A stretch of DNA of 64,000 bases from Xanthomonas hyacinthi (GTDB lineage: Bacteria > Pseudomonadota > Gammaproteobacteria > Xanthomonadales > Xanthomonadaceae), in assembly GCF_009769165.1 (NCBI RefSeq), contig NZ_CP043476.1, positions 2,425,001 to 2,489,000 on the forward strand, written 5' to 3'. Positions 56,754-64,000 of this stretch are shown in pieces. Every line of letters begins with the position of its first letter. The stretch's first letter is position 1. The notes under the pieces are model-generated. The model ran no database searches. It was not told the DNA's origin and worked only from the letters and a program-made list of their open reading frames with translations. Position numbers and translations under genes: made by a program.

Positions 56754-57314
56754 TCAGGCGCGCGGCACCGGCGCGCGGCCGATGCCGGCGTCGAACGCGG
56801 CCAGCAACTGCGTGCCGCCCGGCCATTCGCCCAGGCCGCTGGCCGCATTGAGATGCCCCAGGCGGTCGAGTTCGACCAGTCCGCTGCCCCAGTCGGATGC
56901 GCAACGGCGGCTGTAGGACGGCGCTGCGTACGGATCGTCGCTGCTGGCCACGATCAGGCTGGGAAACGGCAGCGGCGCCGCCGGTACGGGAACGAAGCTG
57001 GCGGCCTGCGCCTGCGGAAACGCGGCGCTGTCCGGATCGGGAACCGCGACCAGGAACGCGCCGCGCGGCAACCGCGTGGCGCGCGCGGCCCAGTGCGCGA
57101 CCAGCAGGCAGCCCAGGCTGTGCGCGACCAGCAGCGGCGGTGTGGCGCATTGCTGCACGCAGCGGTCGAGCGCGCGCAGCCAATCGTGCAGCTGCGGCTG
57201 CGCGAAGGAGTCCGGCTGCAGCCGCCGCATGCGCGCGTCGCGCCGTTGCCAATGGGTTTGCCAGTGCCCCGGCCCCGAGTTGCCGATGCCCGGCACGATC
57301 ACCATCGCTTGCAT
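56754..57314 (-). CDS. RBBP9/YdeN-type serine hydrolase
   Basis: A 186-residue alpha/beta-hydrolase with VPGIGNSGPGHWQTHWQ at the start, nucleophile elbow AHSLGC, acid in ASSDDPYA and His in LGHLNAASGLGEWP. These match the RBBP9/YdeN family of small cytosolic serine hydrolases, including the WxxG and GHxNxxSGxGxWP motifs. The substrate is unknown. The start at 57314 lies at the first strand. It is transcribed divergently from the Lrp-type regulator. Confidence 0.92.
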   Translation of the reverse strand: MQAMVIVPGIGNSGPGHWQTHWQRRDARMRRLQPDSFAQPQLHDWLRALDRCVQQCATPPLLVAHSLGCLLVAHWAARATRLPRGAFLVAVPDPDSAAFPQAQAASFVPVPAAPLPFPSLIVASSDDPYAAPSYSRRCASDWGSGLVELDRLGHLNAASGLGEWPGGTQLLAAFDAGIGRAPVPRA

Positions 57315-57439
57315 GCGCTACGCTCCGTTGGTGGGAGCAGCCAGTGTCGCGATGCGCGCGTCGCCATGCCATGGCGATTCATCGCCGCTGGCGGCTTTTT
57401 GCCGATGAATCCAAGGCGCATGACGAGAGGACGACCCGC

Positions 57440-57913
57440 GTGGCCGCGAAAACCTGGCAGGGCGATGCCCTGGATCACGCGATTCTGGAGGCGCTGCAGT
57501 GCGATGGCCGCATCGCGCTGGCGGAGCTGGGACGGCGCATCGGCCTGTCGCAGCCGGCGATGTCCGAGCGCGTGCGCCGGCTCGAGGAACAGGGCGTGAT
57601 CACCGGTTACGCGGCCCGGGTCGATCCGCGCGTGGTGGGCCTGGCCACGGCGGCCATCGTCCGCCTGCGCACCACGCATGCGCAGATCGGCGCCTGCCTG
57701 GAGCAGTTCGCGCAGATGCCGCAGGTGCTGGAAGTGCATCGGGTCACCGGCGAGGACTGCTTCGTGCTGCGGGTGCTGGTGCCGGCGCCGGCGCAGCTGG
57801 AGCCGATCATCGATGCGTTGGCGCGCTTCGGCGCGGTGACCACCAGCGTGGTCTTGCGCAGCGAGGCGCCGCGCCCGATCGGCCGCGCGCTGCTGGCGCT
57901 GGCGGCGCAGTAG
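57440..57913 (+). CDS. Lrp/AsnC family transcriptional regulator
   Basis: A 157-residue regulator. The N-terminal helix-turn-helix is ILEALQCDGRIALAELGRRI followed by GLSQPAMSERVRRLEEQGVI. The C-terminal RAM (Lrp effector-binding) domain carries HRVTGEDCFVLRVLV. GTG at 57440 with GAGAGG nine bases upstream gives the standard length; the ATG at 57371 would add a non-conserved basic stretch. It probably responds to an amino acid, possibly controlling the divergent hydrolase gene or itself. Confidence 0.9.
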   Translation: MAAKTWQGDALDHAILEALQCDGRIALAELGRRIGLSQPAMSERVRRLEEQGVITGYAARVDPRVVGLATAAIVRLRTTHAQIGACLEQFAQMPQVLEVHRVTGEDCFVLRVLVPAPAQLEPIIDALARFGAVTTSVVLRSEAPRPIGRALLALAAQ

Positions 57914-57925
57914 CCGCGTCGCCGC

Positions 57926-58477
57926 TTACTGCGGCGGCGGCGCGGCCGCGCCCAGGTAGCGGTCCTTCAAGCGCACGTAGTGCTGTGCGGAGTAGTGCAG
58001 GCTTTCGACCTCCTTGTCGCTGAGCGTGCGCGCCAGCCGCGCCGGATTGCCCAGCCACAGTTCGCGCTCGCCGACGGTCTTGCCCGGCCCGACCACCGCG
58101 CCGGCGCCGACGAAGCCGTATTTCTTCACCGTGGCGCCGTCGAGGATGCACGCGCCCATGCCGATCAGGCACAGGTCCTCGATGGTGCAGGCGTGGATGA
58201 TGGTGCCGTGGCCCACGGTCACGTCGGCGCCGATCAGGGTCGGGTAGCCGGCGGTGTTGAACGGGCTGTGGTGGCTGACGTGGATGATGCTGCCGTCCTG
58301 GATGTTGCTGCGCGCGCCGATGCGCACGTGGTTGACGTCGCCGCGGATCACCGTGCCCGGCCACACCGACACGTCCTCGTCGAGCACCACGTCGCCGATG
58401 AGGGTGCAGGCCGGGTCCACGTAGACGCGTGCGCCCAGCTGCGGCGTCTTGTCCAGGAACGGGCGGATCGGGTTCAT
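57926..58477 (-). CDS. Gamma-class carbonic anhydrase family protein (YrdA-like)
   Basis: A 183-residue left-handed beta-helix protein with hexapeptide repeats (IGDVVLDEDVSVWPGTVIRG). It carries the conserved RGD, the QDGSIIH histidine, the HVSHH region and GHGTIIHAC, which together supply the three zinc histidines. YrdA/CaiE-type relatives are trimers, some with weak carbonic anhydrase activity. The start ATG at 58477 is clear. It converges with the Lrp-type regulator across 12 bases. Confidence 0.92.
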   Translation of the reverse strand: MNPIRPFLDKTPQLGARVYVDPACTLIGDVVLDEDVSVWPGTVIRGDVNHVRIGARSNIQDGSIIHVSHHSPFNTAGYPTLIGADVTVGHGTIIHACTIEDLCLIGMGACILDGATVKKYGFVGAGAVVGPGKTVGERELWLGNPARLARTLSDKEVESLHYSAQHYVRLKDRYLGAAAPPPQ

Positions 58478-58597
58478 CTCGTCTCCGGCGGCGACTGCAT
58501 TGCGGCCGGAGATGATAGCGCGGCTGTGCGCCGGGTGGTTCCTGGGGCGCGTGGCCGGCGTCCGGCGAGCCCGCGGTGCGCGCTCGCCGGAAGACGG

Positions 58598-58693
58598 TTA
58601 CTTCTTCTTTTCCTTCTTGGCCGCGCGCTTTTCCTTCAGCGTCTTGGTCGGCTGCTTCTTGTCGCTCTTTTTCTGATCCATGCCCTTGCTCAT
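58598..58693 (-). CDS. Lysine-rich 31-residue protein
   Basis: A very short gene reading MSKGMDQKKSDKKQPTKTLK followed by EKRAAKKEKKK. The ATG at 58693 has AGAGGG six bases upstream, a strong ribosome-binding site. About 40 percent of the residues are Lys. Similar tiny MSKGMDxKK proteins recur in pseudomonads and xanthomonads, as far as I recall. It may bind nucleic acid or ribosomes, but this is only a guess from charge. Confidence 0.75.
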   Translation of the reverse strand: MSKGMDQKKSDKKQPTKTLKEKRAAKKEKKK

Positions 58694-58864
58694 GACACCC
58701 TCTGGACGATTGCACTGTTGTGGATTGCCGACTGCGGCCGCCGTGGCGGCGATCGCGGCTGCCACTTTACTCCGCCCGCGACCGGCCATGCTGCAGTTGT
58801 CGCCCGGCATGCGCGCAAGGTTGGGCCATAATCCGGTTTTCCCCTTCAAGGTCCCCCGCGTCCG

Positions 58865-59722
58865 ATGAAAACCCCCCAGGGCCTGCAGCCGCTGATCGAG
58901 GACGGCGTCATCGACAGCGTGCTGCGCCCGCTCAAGAGTGGCAAGGAGGCCGCCGTGTACGTGGTCCAGGCCGGCGCCGAAGTGCTGTGCGCCAAGGTCT
59001 ACAAGGACATGGCGCAGCGCAGCTTCCAGGCGCGTGTGCAGTACCAGGAAGGCCGCAAGGTGCGCGGCAGCCGCCAGGCGCGGGCGATGGGCAAGGCGAC
59101 CAAGTTCGGCCGCCGCGAGCAGGAGGCCGCGTGGAAGGACACCGAGGCCAACACCCTGTACCAGCTGGTGGATGCCGGCGTGCACGTGCCGCAGCCGCGC
59201 GGCTACTTCCACGGCGTGCTGCTGATGGACCTGGTCACCGATGCCGACGGGCAGAGCGCGCCGCGGCTGGGCGAGGTGGAGCTGGAGCCGGAGCAGGCGC
59301 GCGCGTTCCACATGCAATTGATCGGCGACGTGGTGAAGATGCTGTGCCTGGGCCTGGTGCACGGCGACCTGTCCGAATACAACGTGCTGGTCGCCGCCGC
59401 CGGCCCGGTGGTGATCGATTTCCCGCAGGTGGTCAGCGCCGCCGGCAACAACGCCGCGCGCGACATGCTGCTGCGCGACGTGCACAACCTGCGCGACTGT
59501 CTGGGCCGCGCCGCGCCCGAGCTCAACGCCACCCACTACGGCGAGGAAATGTGGGCGCTGTACGAGCAGGGCGAACTACGCCCGGACAGCGCGCTCAGCG
59601 GCCGCTTCGTGTTCGACACCCATCGTGCCGACGTGCGCGCGGTACGCGATTCGATCGAGGATGCGCGGCAGGAAGCGATCATCCGCCAGCAGGGCCGCGA
59701 GGCCGCCGCGGACGAGGACTGA
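58865..59722 (+). CDS. RIO1-type serine protein kinase
   Basis: A 285-residue RIO kinase. The Gly-poor ATP loop SGKEAAVYV is followed by the Lys in CAKVYKDM, the EANTLYQLVDAGVHVPQP hinge block, the catalytic loop HGDLSEYN (His166, Asp168) and metal-binding Asp185 in VVIDFPQ. RIO1 kinases are needed for small-subunit ribosome maturation in archaea and eukaryotes; the bacterial versions are less understood. No transmembrane part. A near-perfect palindrome lies immediately downstream. Confidence 0.93.
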   Translation: MKTPQGLQPLIEDGVIDSVLRPLKSGKEAAVYVVQAGAEVLCAKVYKDMAQRSFQARVQYQEGRKVRGSRQARAMGKATKFGRREQEAAWKDTEANTLYQLVDAGVHVPQPRGYFHGVLLMDLVTDADGQSAPRLGEVELEPEQARAFHMQLIGDVVKMLCLGLVHGDLSEYNVLVAAAGPVVIDFPQVVSAAGNNAARDMLLRDVHNLRDCLGRAAPELNATHYGEEMWALYEQGELRPDSALSGRFVFDTHRADVRAVRDSIEDARQEAIIRQQGREAAADED

Positions 59723-59729
59723 GCGCACG

Positions 59730-59760
59730 CGGCAGCGCGTCGTGCACGACGTCGCTGCCG
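59730..59760. terminator. Palindromic hairpin after the RIO1 gene
   Basis: CGGCAGCG and CGCTGCCG flank the perfect palindrome GTCGTGCACGAC, with one extra base, giving a 31-base hairpin eight bases past the stop. It is not followed by T residues, so termination would be weak or rho-assisted. Confidence 0.5.
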
Positions 59761-60148
59761 GAAAAGTGCCATCTCCGATGCGCACCGATCGCCACGCTGC
59801 GCCGCCGATTGCATCGGCGGCACCATGCAGCGTCCGTACCGCCGCCCCTGCGGATGTTCGTCATCGTCGCGACCGACGGCTGCGGCCACGCGTGGCCATG
59901 ACCGTTGCATGACATAGTGCCTGCACGCGATCGGCAGGCGCGCGTTATCGCGCATCGCACGCTGAAATATCCGTATGCGGATGCGATACGAAGGTATCGC
60001 CGCAACACCAATCTTTCGCCAATCTTTCTGCGCGCGCACGAAAGTTGAAGTGGCAGCTGACTGCCGTTTTCGCAGGGATATATCGCGGGAATACATTTCG
60101 TGTAGCGTTGCGCGCTTCGATCTTCCCGCCCCCTCGATTTCGACGCCC
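59761..60148. promoter_or_regulatory. Upstream region of the RND efflux operon
   Basis: 388 bases without a gene. A perfect inverted repeat GCGATAC-GAAG-GTATCGC lies at 59983-60000 and could bind a repressor (TetR- or MarR-type operators look similar). A GGATATATCGC stretch near 60077 is AT-richer. No regulator gene lies inside the window next to it. Confidence 0.4.
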
Positions 60149-61333
60149 ATGTTCGACGCCTTCGCCGCGCCTCGTTGTTTCATTCTCTGTGGATCCGTTG
60201 TTGCGCTCGCGATGGCGACGGGGTGTTCGTCCACCGCGCAAACGCCGGCGCCGGTCGAGGTCGGCACCATCGTGGCGAGCGCGCAGACCTTGCCGGTGGA
60301 GCAGACCCTGCCCGGCCGCACCGTCGCCTACGCCGTCTCCGACGTGCGCCCGCAGGTCAACGGCCTGGTGCGCAAGCGGCTGTTCACCGAGGGCCAGGAA
60401 GTCGCGGCCGGGCAGGTGCTCTACCAGATCGATCCGGCGCCGTACCAGGCCGCCTACGACACCGCCCGCGGGCAACTCGCCCAGGCCCAGGCCGCGGTGC
60501 TCGCGGCGCGGCCCAAGGCCGAGCGCTACCGCACCCTGGTCGCTCTGGATGCGGCCAGCAAACAGGATGCCGACGATGCGCTGGCCGCCTTGAAGGAAGC
60601 CGAAGCCAACGTGGTGGCGGCGCAGGCGTCGTTGCAGGCGGCGCGGATCAATCTCGACTACACCCGGGTGACGGCGCCGATCTCCGGCACCATCGGCACC
60701 TCGGCCTATACCGCCGGCGCGCTGGTGACCGCGCAGCAGGACGCGGCGCTGACCAGGATCCAGCGCCTGGACCCGATCTACCTGGACGTGAGCCAGTCCA
60801 GCACGCAGCTGCTGGCGCTGCGCGAGCAGCTCGATGCCGGCCGGATCAAGGCGACCGACGGCAAGGTCTCGGTGCGGGTGCGGCTGGAGGACGGCAGGTT
60901 CTATCCGCATCCCGGCACGCTGGAATTCGTTGGCACCGCGGTCGATCCGGGCACCGGCGGGGTCACCCTGCGCGTGGTCGTGCCCAATCCGCAGCACCTG
61001 CTGCTGCCCGGCATGTACCTGCGCGCGCTGCTGCCGTTGGCCAGCGACCCGGGCGCGATCCTGGTGCCGCAGCAGGCGGTGACCCGCGATGCCAAGGGCG
61101 AGCCGCTGGTGAAGCTGCTCGACGCGCACGACCGGGTCGTGGAGCGCCGGATCCGCACCGGCGACACGGTCGGCCACGCTTGGGTGGTGCAGGCCGGACT
61201 CAAGCCGGGCGAACGGCTGATCGTGGTCAACGGCAGCCGCGCCGAGATCGGCAAGCCGGTCACGCCGTACGCGGTCAGCGCCGCGCAGCTCGAGGCCGCG
61301 CCAGCGGTGTCGGGCGACGCCCAGGCCGACTGA
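60149..61333 (+). CDS. RND efflux periplasmic adaptor subunit (AcrA/MexA type)
   Basis: A 394-residue membrane-fusion protein with a lipoprotein-like signal (Cys26 after ALAMATG). Next are the biotinyl-lipoyl-like halves (VRPQVNGLVRKRLFTEGQEV and RINLDYTRVTAPISGTIG), a helical hairpin with AQAAVLAARPKAERY, a beta-barrel domain and a membrane-proximal end (GLKPGERLIVVNGSRA). It should link the pump below to an outer-membrane TolC-like channel. The pump gene starts nine bases after its stop. The ATG at 60149 begins the signal. Confidence 0.93.
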   Translation: MFDAFAAPRCFILCGSVVALAMATGCSSTAQTPAPVEVGTIVASAQTLPVEQTLPGRTVAYAVSDVRPQVNGLVRKRLFTEGQEVAAGQVLYQIDPAPYQAAYDTARGQLAQAQAAVLAARPKAERYRTLVALDAASKQDADDALAALKEAEANVVAAQASLQAARINLDYTRVTAPISGTIGTSAYTAGALVTAQQDAALTRIQRLDPIYLDVSQSSTQLLALREQLDAGRIKATDGKVSVRVRLEDGRFYPHPGTLEFVGTAVDPGTGGVTLRVVVPNPQHLLLPGMYLRALLPLASDPGAILVPQQAVTRDAKGEPLVKLLDAHDRVVERRIRTGDTVGHAWVVQAGLKPGERLIVVNGSRAEIGKPVTPYAVSAAQLEAAPAVSGDAQAD

Positions 61334-61342
61334 GGAGCTGCC

Positions 61343-64000
61343 ATGTCGCGTTTCTTCGTCAATCATCCGGTGGTGGCCTGGGTCATGGCCATCGTCGTCG
61401 TCCTGGTCGGCATGCTGGCCATCCATGCGCTGCCGGTCGAGCGCTATCCGCAGATGGCGCCGCCGACCATCACCGTGCGCGCCACCTACACCGGCGCTTC
61501 GGCGCAGACCATGGAGAATACCGTCACCCAGCTGATCGAGCAGTCGCAGCAGAGCCTGGACCACCTGCTGTACATGACCTCGACCAGCGCCTCGGACGGG
61601 ACCGCGCAGGTCAACCTGGTGTTCGAGACCGGCACCAATGCCGACACCGCGCAGGTACAGGTGCAGAACCAGCTGCAGTCGGTGATGTCGGTGCTGCCGC
61701 AGGCGGTGCAGCAGAACGGCCTGGTCATCACCAAGTCCAGCGGCTCGCTGTTCGAGGTGGTGGCGTTCACTTCCGACGACGGCAGCATGGACAACTTCGA
61801 TGTCGCCAACTACATGGAATCGAACATCGACGACCAGATCAGCCGGGTCAGCGGCGTGGGCAACATCCAGCCGATGGGCTCGGAATACGCCATGCGCATC
61901 TGGCTGGATCCGGAGAAGCTGCGCAAGTACGCGCTGATGCCCTCGGACGTGGAGAATGCGCTGCAGGCGCAGAACACCGACGTATCGGCCGGCGAGATCG
62001 GCGGCCAGCCGGCCCCGCGCGGGCAACGCCTGGATGCGACCGTGACCACGCGCAGCCGCCTGCACACGCCGGCGCAGTTCGGCGCGATCGTGCTCAAGAG
62101 CGGTCCCGGCGGCGCGGCGGTGCACCTGTCCGACGTGGCCAGGATCGGCCTGGGCCCGGAAACCTACGACAGCATCACCCGCTTCAACGGCAAGCCGTCG
62201 GCCTCGCTCGGCATCGAGCTGAACGCCGACGCCAACGCGGTGGAAACGTCCAGGGCGATCGACGCGCGCCTGCAGGAGCTCAAGCAGTACTGGCCGCACG
62301 GCTACACCTACCACATCGCCTTCAGCACCACGCCGTTCGTGACCACCTCGATCAAGGAAGTGGTCATCACCCTGATCGAAGCGGTGCTGCTGGTGGTGGC
62401 GGTGATGTACCTGTTCCTGCAGAACTGGCGCGCCACGCTGGTCCCGACCATCGCCGTGCCGGTGGTGCTGATGGGCACCTTCGGCGTGCTGGCCGCGTTC
62501 GGCTACTCGATCAACACCCTGACCATGTTCGCGATGGTGCTGGCGATCGGCCTGCTGGTGGACGACGCCATCGTGGTGGTGGAGAACGTGGAGCGGGTGA
62601 TGAGCCAGGAAGGGCTGCCGCCGAAGGAGGCGACGCTGCGCTCGATGCAGCAGATCGGCGGCGCGCTGGTCGGCATCGTGCTGGTGCTGACCGCGGTGTT
62701 CGTGCCGATGGCCTTCTTCAACGGCGTCACCGGGGTCATCTACCGGCAGTTCTCGATCACCATCGCCGCCTCGATGATCCTGTCGGTGCTGGTGGCGATG
62801 ACCCTGACCCCGGCGCTGTGCGTCACCATCCTCAAGCCGCTGCACCAGGGCGAGGCGCCGATCGGCTCGCACGGCCGCCTCGGCTGGTTCTTCGTCTGGT
62901 TCAACACGCGCTTCCGCCAGCTGTCCGAGCGCTACCGCGCAATGGTCGAGCGGGTGCTGGGCCGGCGCGCGCTGAGCCTGCTCGCCTACGCGCTGCTGCT
63001 GGTCGTCACCGGCGTGCTGCTGTGGCGCCTGCCCGGCGCGTTCCTGCCCGACGAGGACGAGGGCATGCTCAACGTGCTGGTCAAGCTGCCGGCCGGCTCC
63101 ACCCTGGAGCAGACCATGGCGGTGACCGACCGCCTGACCAAGGCCGCGCTGCACGAGCCGGGCGTGCGCTCGGTGCTGTCCTCGGCCGGCTTCAGCGTGA
63201 CCGGCGCCGGCCAGAACGTCGGCATGGCCTTCGTCCGCCTCAAGGACTGGGACGACCGCGAAGACGATGCCGACACCATCGCCGCGCATCTCAACAAGGC
63301 CTTGGCCGACGTGCCCGACGCGGAGCTGTTCGTGACCTCGCCGCCGGCCATCAGCGGCCTCGGCGACGCCTCCGGCTTCACCTTCGAACTGATGGACTAC
63401 GAAGGCGCCGGCCACGCCGCCCTGGTGAACGCGCGCGACACGCTGCTGCGCCTGGCCGGGCATGATCCCAAGCTGCGCGACGTGCGCTACGCCAGCCTGG
63501 AGGACGCGCCGGTCTATGCGGTCAAGATCGACGACGACAAGGCGCAAGCGCAGGGCGTGGACCCGGGCGACATCAACGCCACGCTCAACAGCGCGCTCGG
63601 CGGCGACTTCGTCAACAACTTCATCTACAAGGGTCGGATCAAGAAGGTGTACGTGCAGGGTGACGCCGAGGCGCGCATGGCACCGCAGGATCTGCAGCGC
63701 TGGACGGTGCGCAACGCCGGCGGCGACATGGTGCCGATGTCCGCCTTCACCACCTCGCACTGGACCAGCGCGCCGGCCGCGCTGGAGCGCTACAACGGCG
63801 TGTCGGCGATGGAACTCACCGGCCAGGCGGTGGCGGGCGTCAGCTCCGGCGCGGCGATGGACGCCATGGCCGAACTGAGCAAGCAGTTGCCGCATGGCTT
63901 CGGCTATGCGTGGTCGGACATGGCCTACCAGGAGAAGCTGTCGGCCAACCAGGCGCCGGCGCTGTACGCGATCTCGCTGCTGTTCGTGTTCCTGTGCCTG
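61343..64000 (+). CDS. RND efflux pump inner-membrane subunit (AcrB/MexB type), partial
   Basis: The first 886 residues are present; the gene runs off the right edge (family length about 1040-1060). The N-terminus MSRFFVNHPVVAWVMAI is the first span. The proton-relay aspartates fall at residues 407 and 408 (LVDDAIVVVENVERVM), the same numbering as AcrB. NDVKVQ-like strand blocks, FLQNWRATLVPTIAVPVVLM and the second-half span at about 545 are intact. A GAGGAG ribosome-binding site stands before the ATG. Substrates are probably hydrophobic drugs or plant phenolics. Confidence 0.95.
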   Translation, partial: MSRFFVNHPVVAWVMAIVVVLVGMLAIHALPVERYPQMAPPTITVRATYTGASAQTMENTVTQLIEQSQQSLDHLLYMTSTSASDGTAQVNLVFETGTNADTAQVQVQNQLQSVMSVLPQAVQQNGLVITKSSGSLFEVVAFTSDDGSMDNFDVANYMESNIDDQISRVSGVGNIQPMGSEYAMRIWLDPEKLRKYALMPSDVENALQAQNTDVSAGEIGGQPAPRGQRLDATVTTRSRLHTPAQFGAIVLKSGPGGAAVHLSDVARIGLGPETYDSITRFNGKPSASLGIELNADANAVETSRAIDARLQELKQYWPHGYTYHIAFSTTPFVTTSIKEVVITLIEAVLLVVAVMYLFLQNWRATLVPTIAVPVVLMGTFGVLAAFGYSINTLTMFAMVLAIGLLVDDAIVVVENVERVMSQEGLPPKEATLRSMQQIGGALVGIVLVLTAVFVPMAFFNGVTGVIYRQFSITIAASMILSVLVAMTLTPALCVTILKPLHQGEAPIGSHGRLGWFFVWFNTRFRQLSERYRAMVERVLGRRALSLLAYALLLVVTGVLLWRLPGAFLPDEDEGMLNVLVKLPAGSTLEQTMAVTDRLTKAALHEPGVRSVLSSAGFSVTGAGQNVGMAFVRLKDWDDREDDADTIAAHLNKALADVPDAELFVTSPPAISGLGDASGFTFELMDYEGAGHAALVNARDTLLRLAGHDPKLRDVRYASLEDAPVYAVKIDDDKAQAQGVDPGDINATLNSALGGDFVNNFIYKGRIKKVYVQGDAEARMAPQDLQRWTVRNAGGDMVPMSAFTTSHWTSAPAALERYNGVSAMELTGQAVAGVSSGAAMDAMAELSKQLPHGFGYAWSDMAYQEKLSANQAPALYAISLLFVFLCL

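Noticed and set aside
60175..63465. A 1096-codon plus-strand open frame across the efflux genes
   Set aside because: Out of frame with both efflux proteins and without domains.
59945..63895. A 1316-codon open frame on the minus strand
   Set aside because: It lies opposite the RND adaptor and pump genes, which have clear motifs. Its product is His/Gln/Arg-rich and without domains, the usual artefact of GC-rich DNA lacking stop codons.

Overview
This window is high-GC proteobacterial chromosome. It is most likely from Xanthomonas or a close Xanthomonadaceae relative. The inference rests on the dense GC-rich coding, the exported catalase plus ankyrin pair, the dihydroxyacid dehydratase gene bordered by a decayed integron integrase, the abundant short extragenic palindromes built on a GACTTCAGTC core, the GGGAATGGGGAATC-type inverted repeats, and many secreted S9 peptidases and DUF885 proteins. 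No rRNA, tRNA or CRISPR array was seen.

Layout. 1-12.9 kb: a partial DUF885 protein; ttcA (tRNA thiolation); rdgC; panE; a YadG/YadH-type ABC exporter divergent from a ferredoxin-NADP reductase-like flavoprotein; a lipoprotein peptidase; a NatA/NatB-type ABC exporter; a TonB-like lipoprotein; and a YqhA-type membrane protein. 13-24 kb: a glutathione S-transferase, a DPP-IV-like peptidase, a full-length DUF885 protein, two small envelope genes, hemB, an exported DNA/RNA nuclease, and a three-part PepSY/flavodoxin/reductase fusion whose promoter region carries a good Fur-box candidate. 24-40.5 kb: a PD40 protein, aroE, dinG, a secreted alpha/beta-hydrolase-like protein lacking its nucleophile, katB-ankB with an OxyR-like half-site pair, an unusual SDR with a four-cysteine cluster, an S9 lipoprotein peptidase, a TfoX-domain protein, a phosphoesterase, a deleted VOC gene, an AI-2E-family membrane protein and a DUF2884 protein.

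40.5-47 kb is the accessory island. Two copies of a decayed integron-integrase fragment followed by the 3' end of ilvD (about 190 bp, direct repeats at 41133-41321 and 46810-46998) bracket a compact minus-strand operon of visibly lower GC. In transcription order it encodes a TauD-like dioxygenase, a sulfotransferase with a long N-terminal extension, a class III aminotransferase, a second and unrelated 2OG-Fe(II) oxygenase, and a P-loop kinase-like protein. IS630 and IS5 transposase remnants lie at the two edges. The gene set looks like a small biosynthetic pathway for an oxidised, aminated and sulfated metabolite. I do not recognise it as a described cluster, and it is the best candidate here for something new.

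47-64 kb returns to core content: the intact ilvD; a six-gene RDD / SpoIIM-like / DUF4129 / DUF4350 / MoxR / DUF58 operon with overlapping start and stop codons, interrupted only by a 143-bp inverted-repeat element before DUF58; a broken DUF2167 gene; an RBBP9-type hydrolase; an Lrp/AsnC regulator; a gamma-class carbonic anhydrase; a 31-residue lysine-rich protein; a RIO1-type kinase; and an RND efflux adaptor with its inner-membrane pump, which runs off the right edge.
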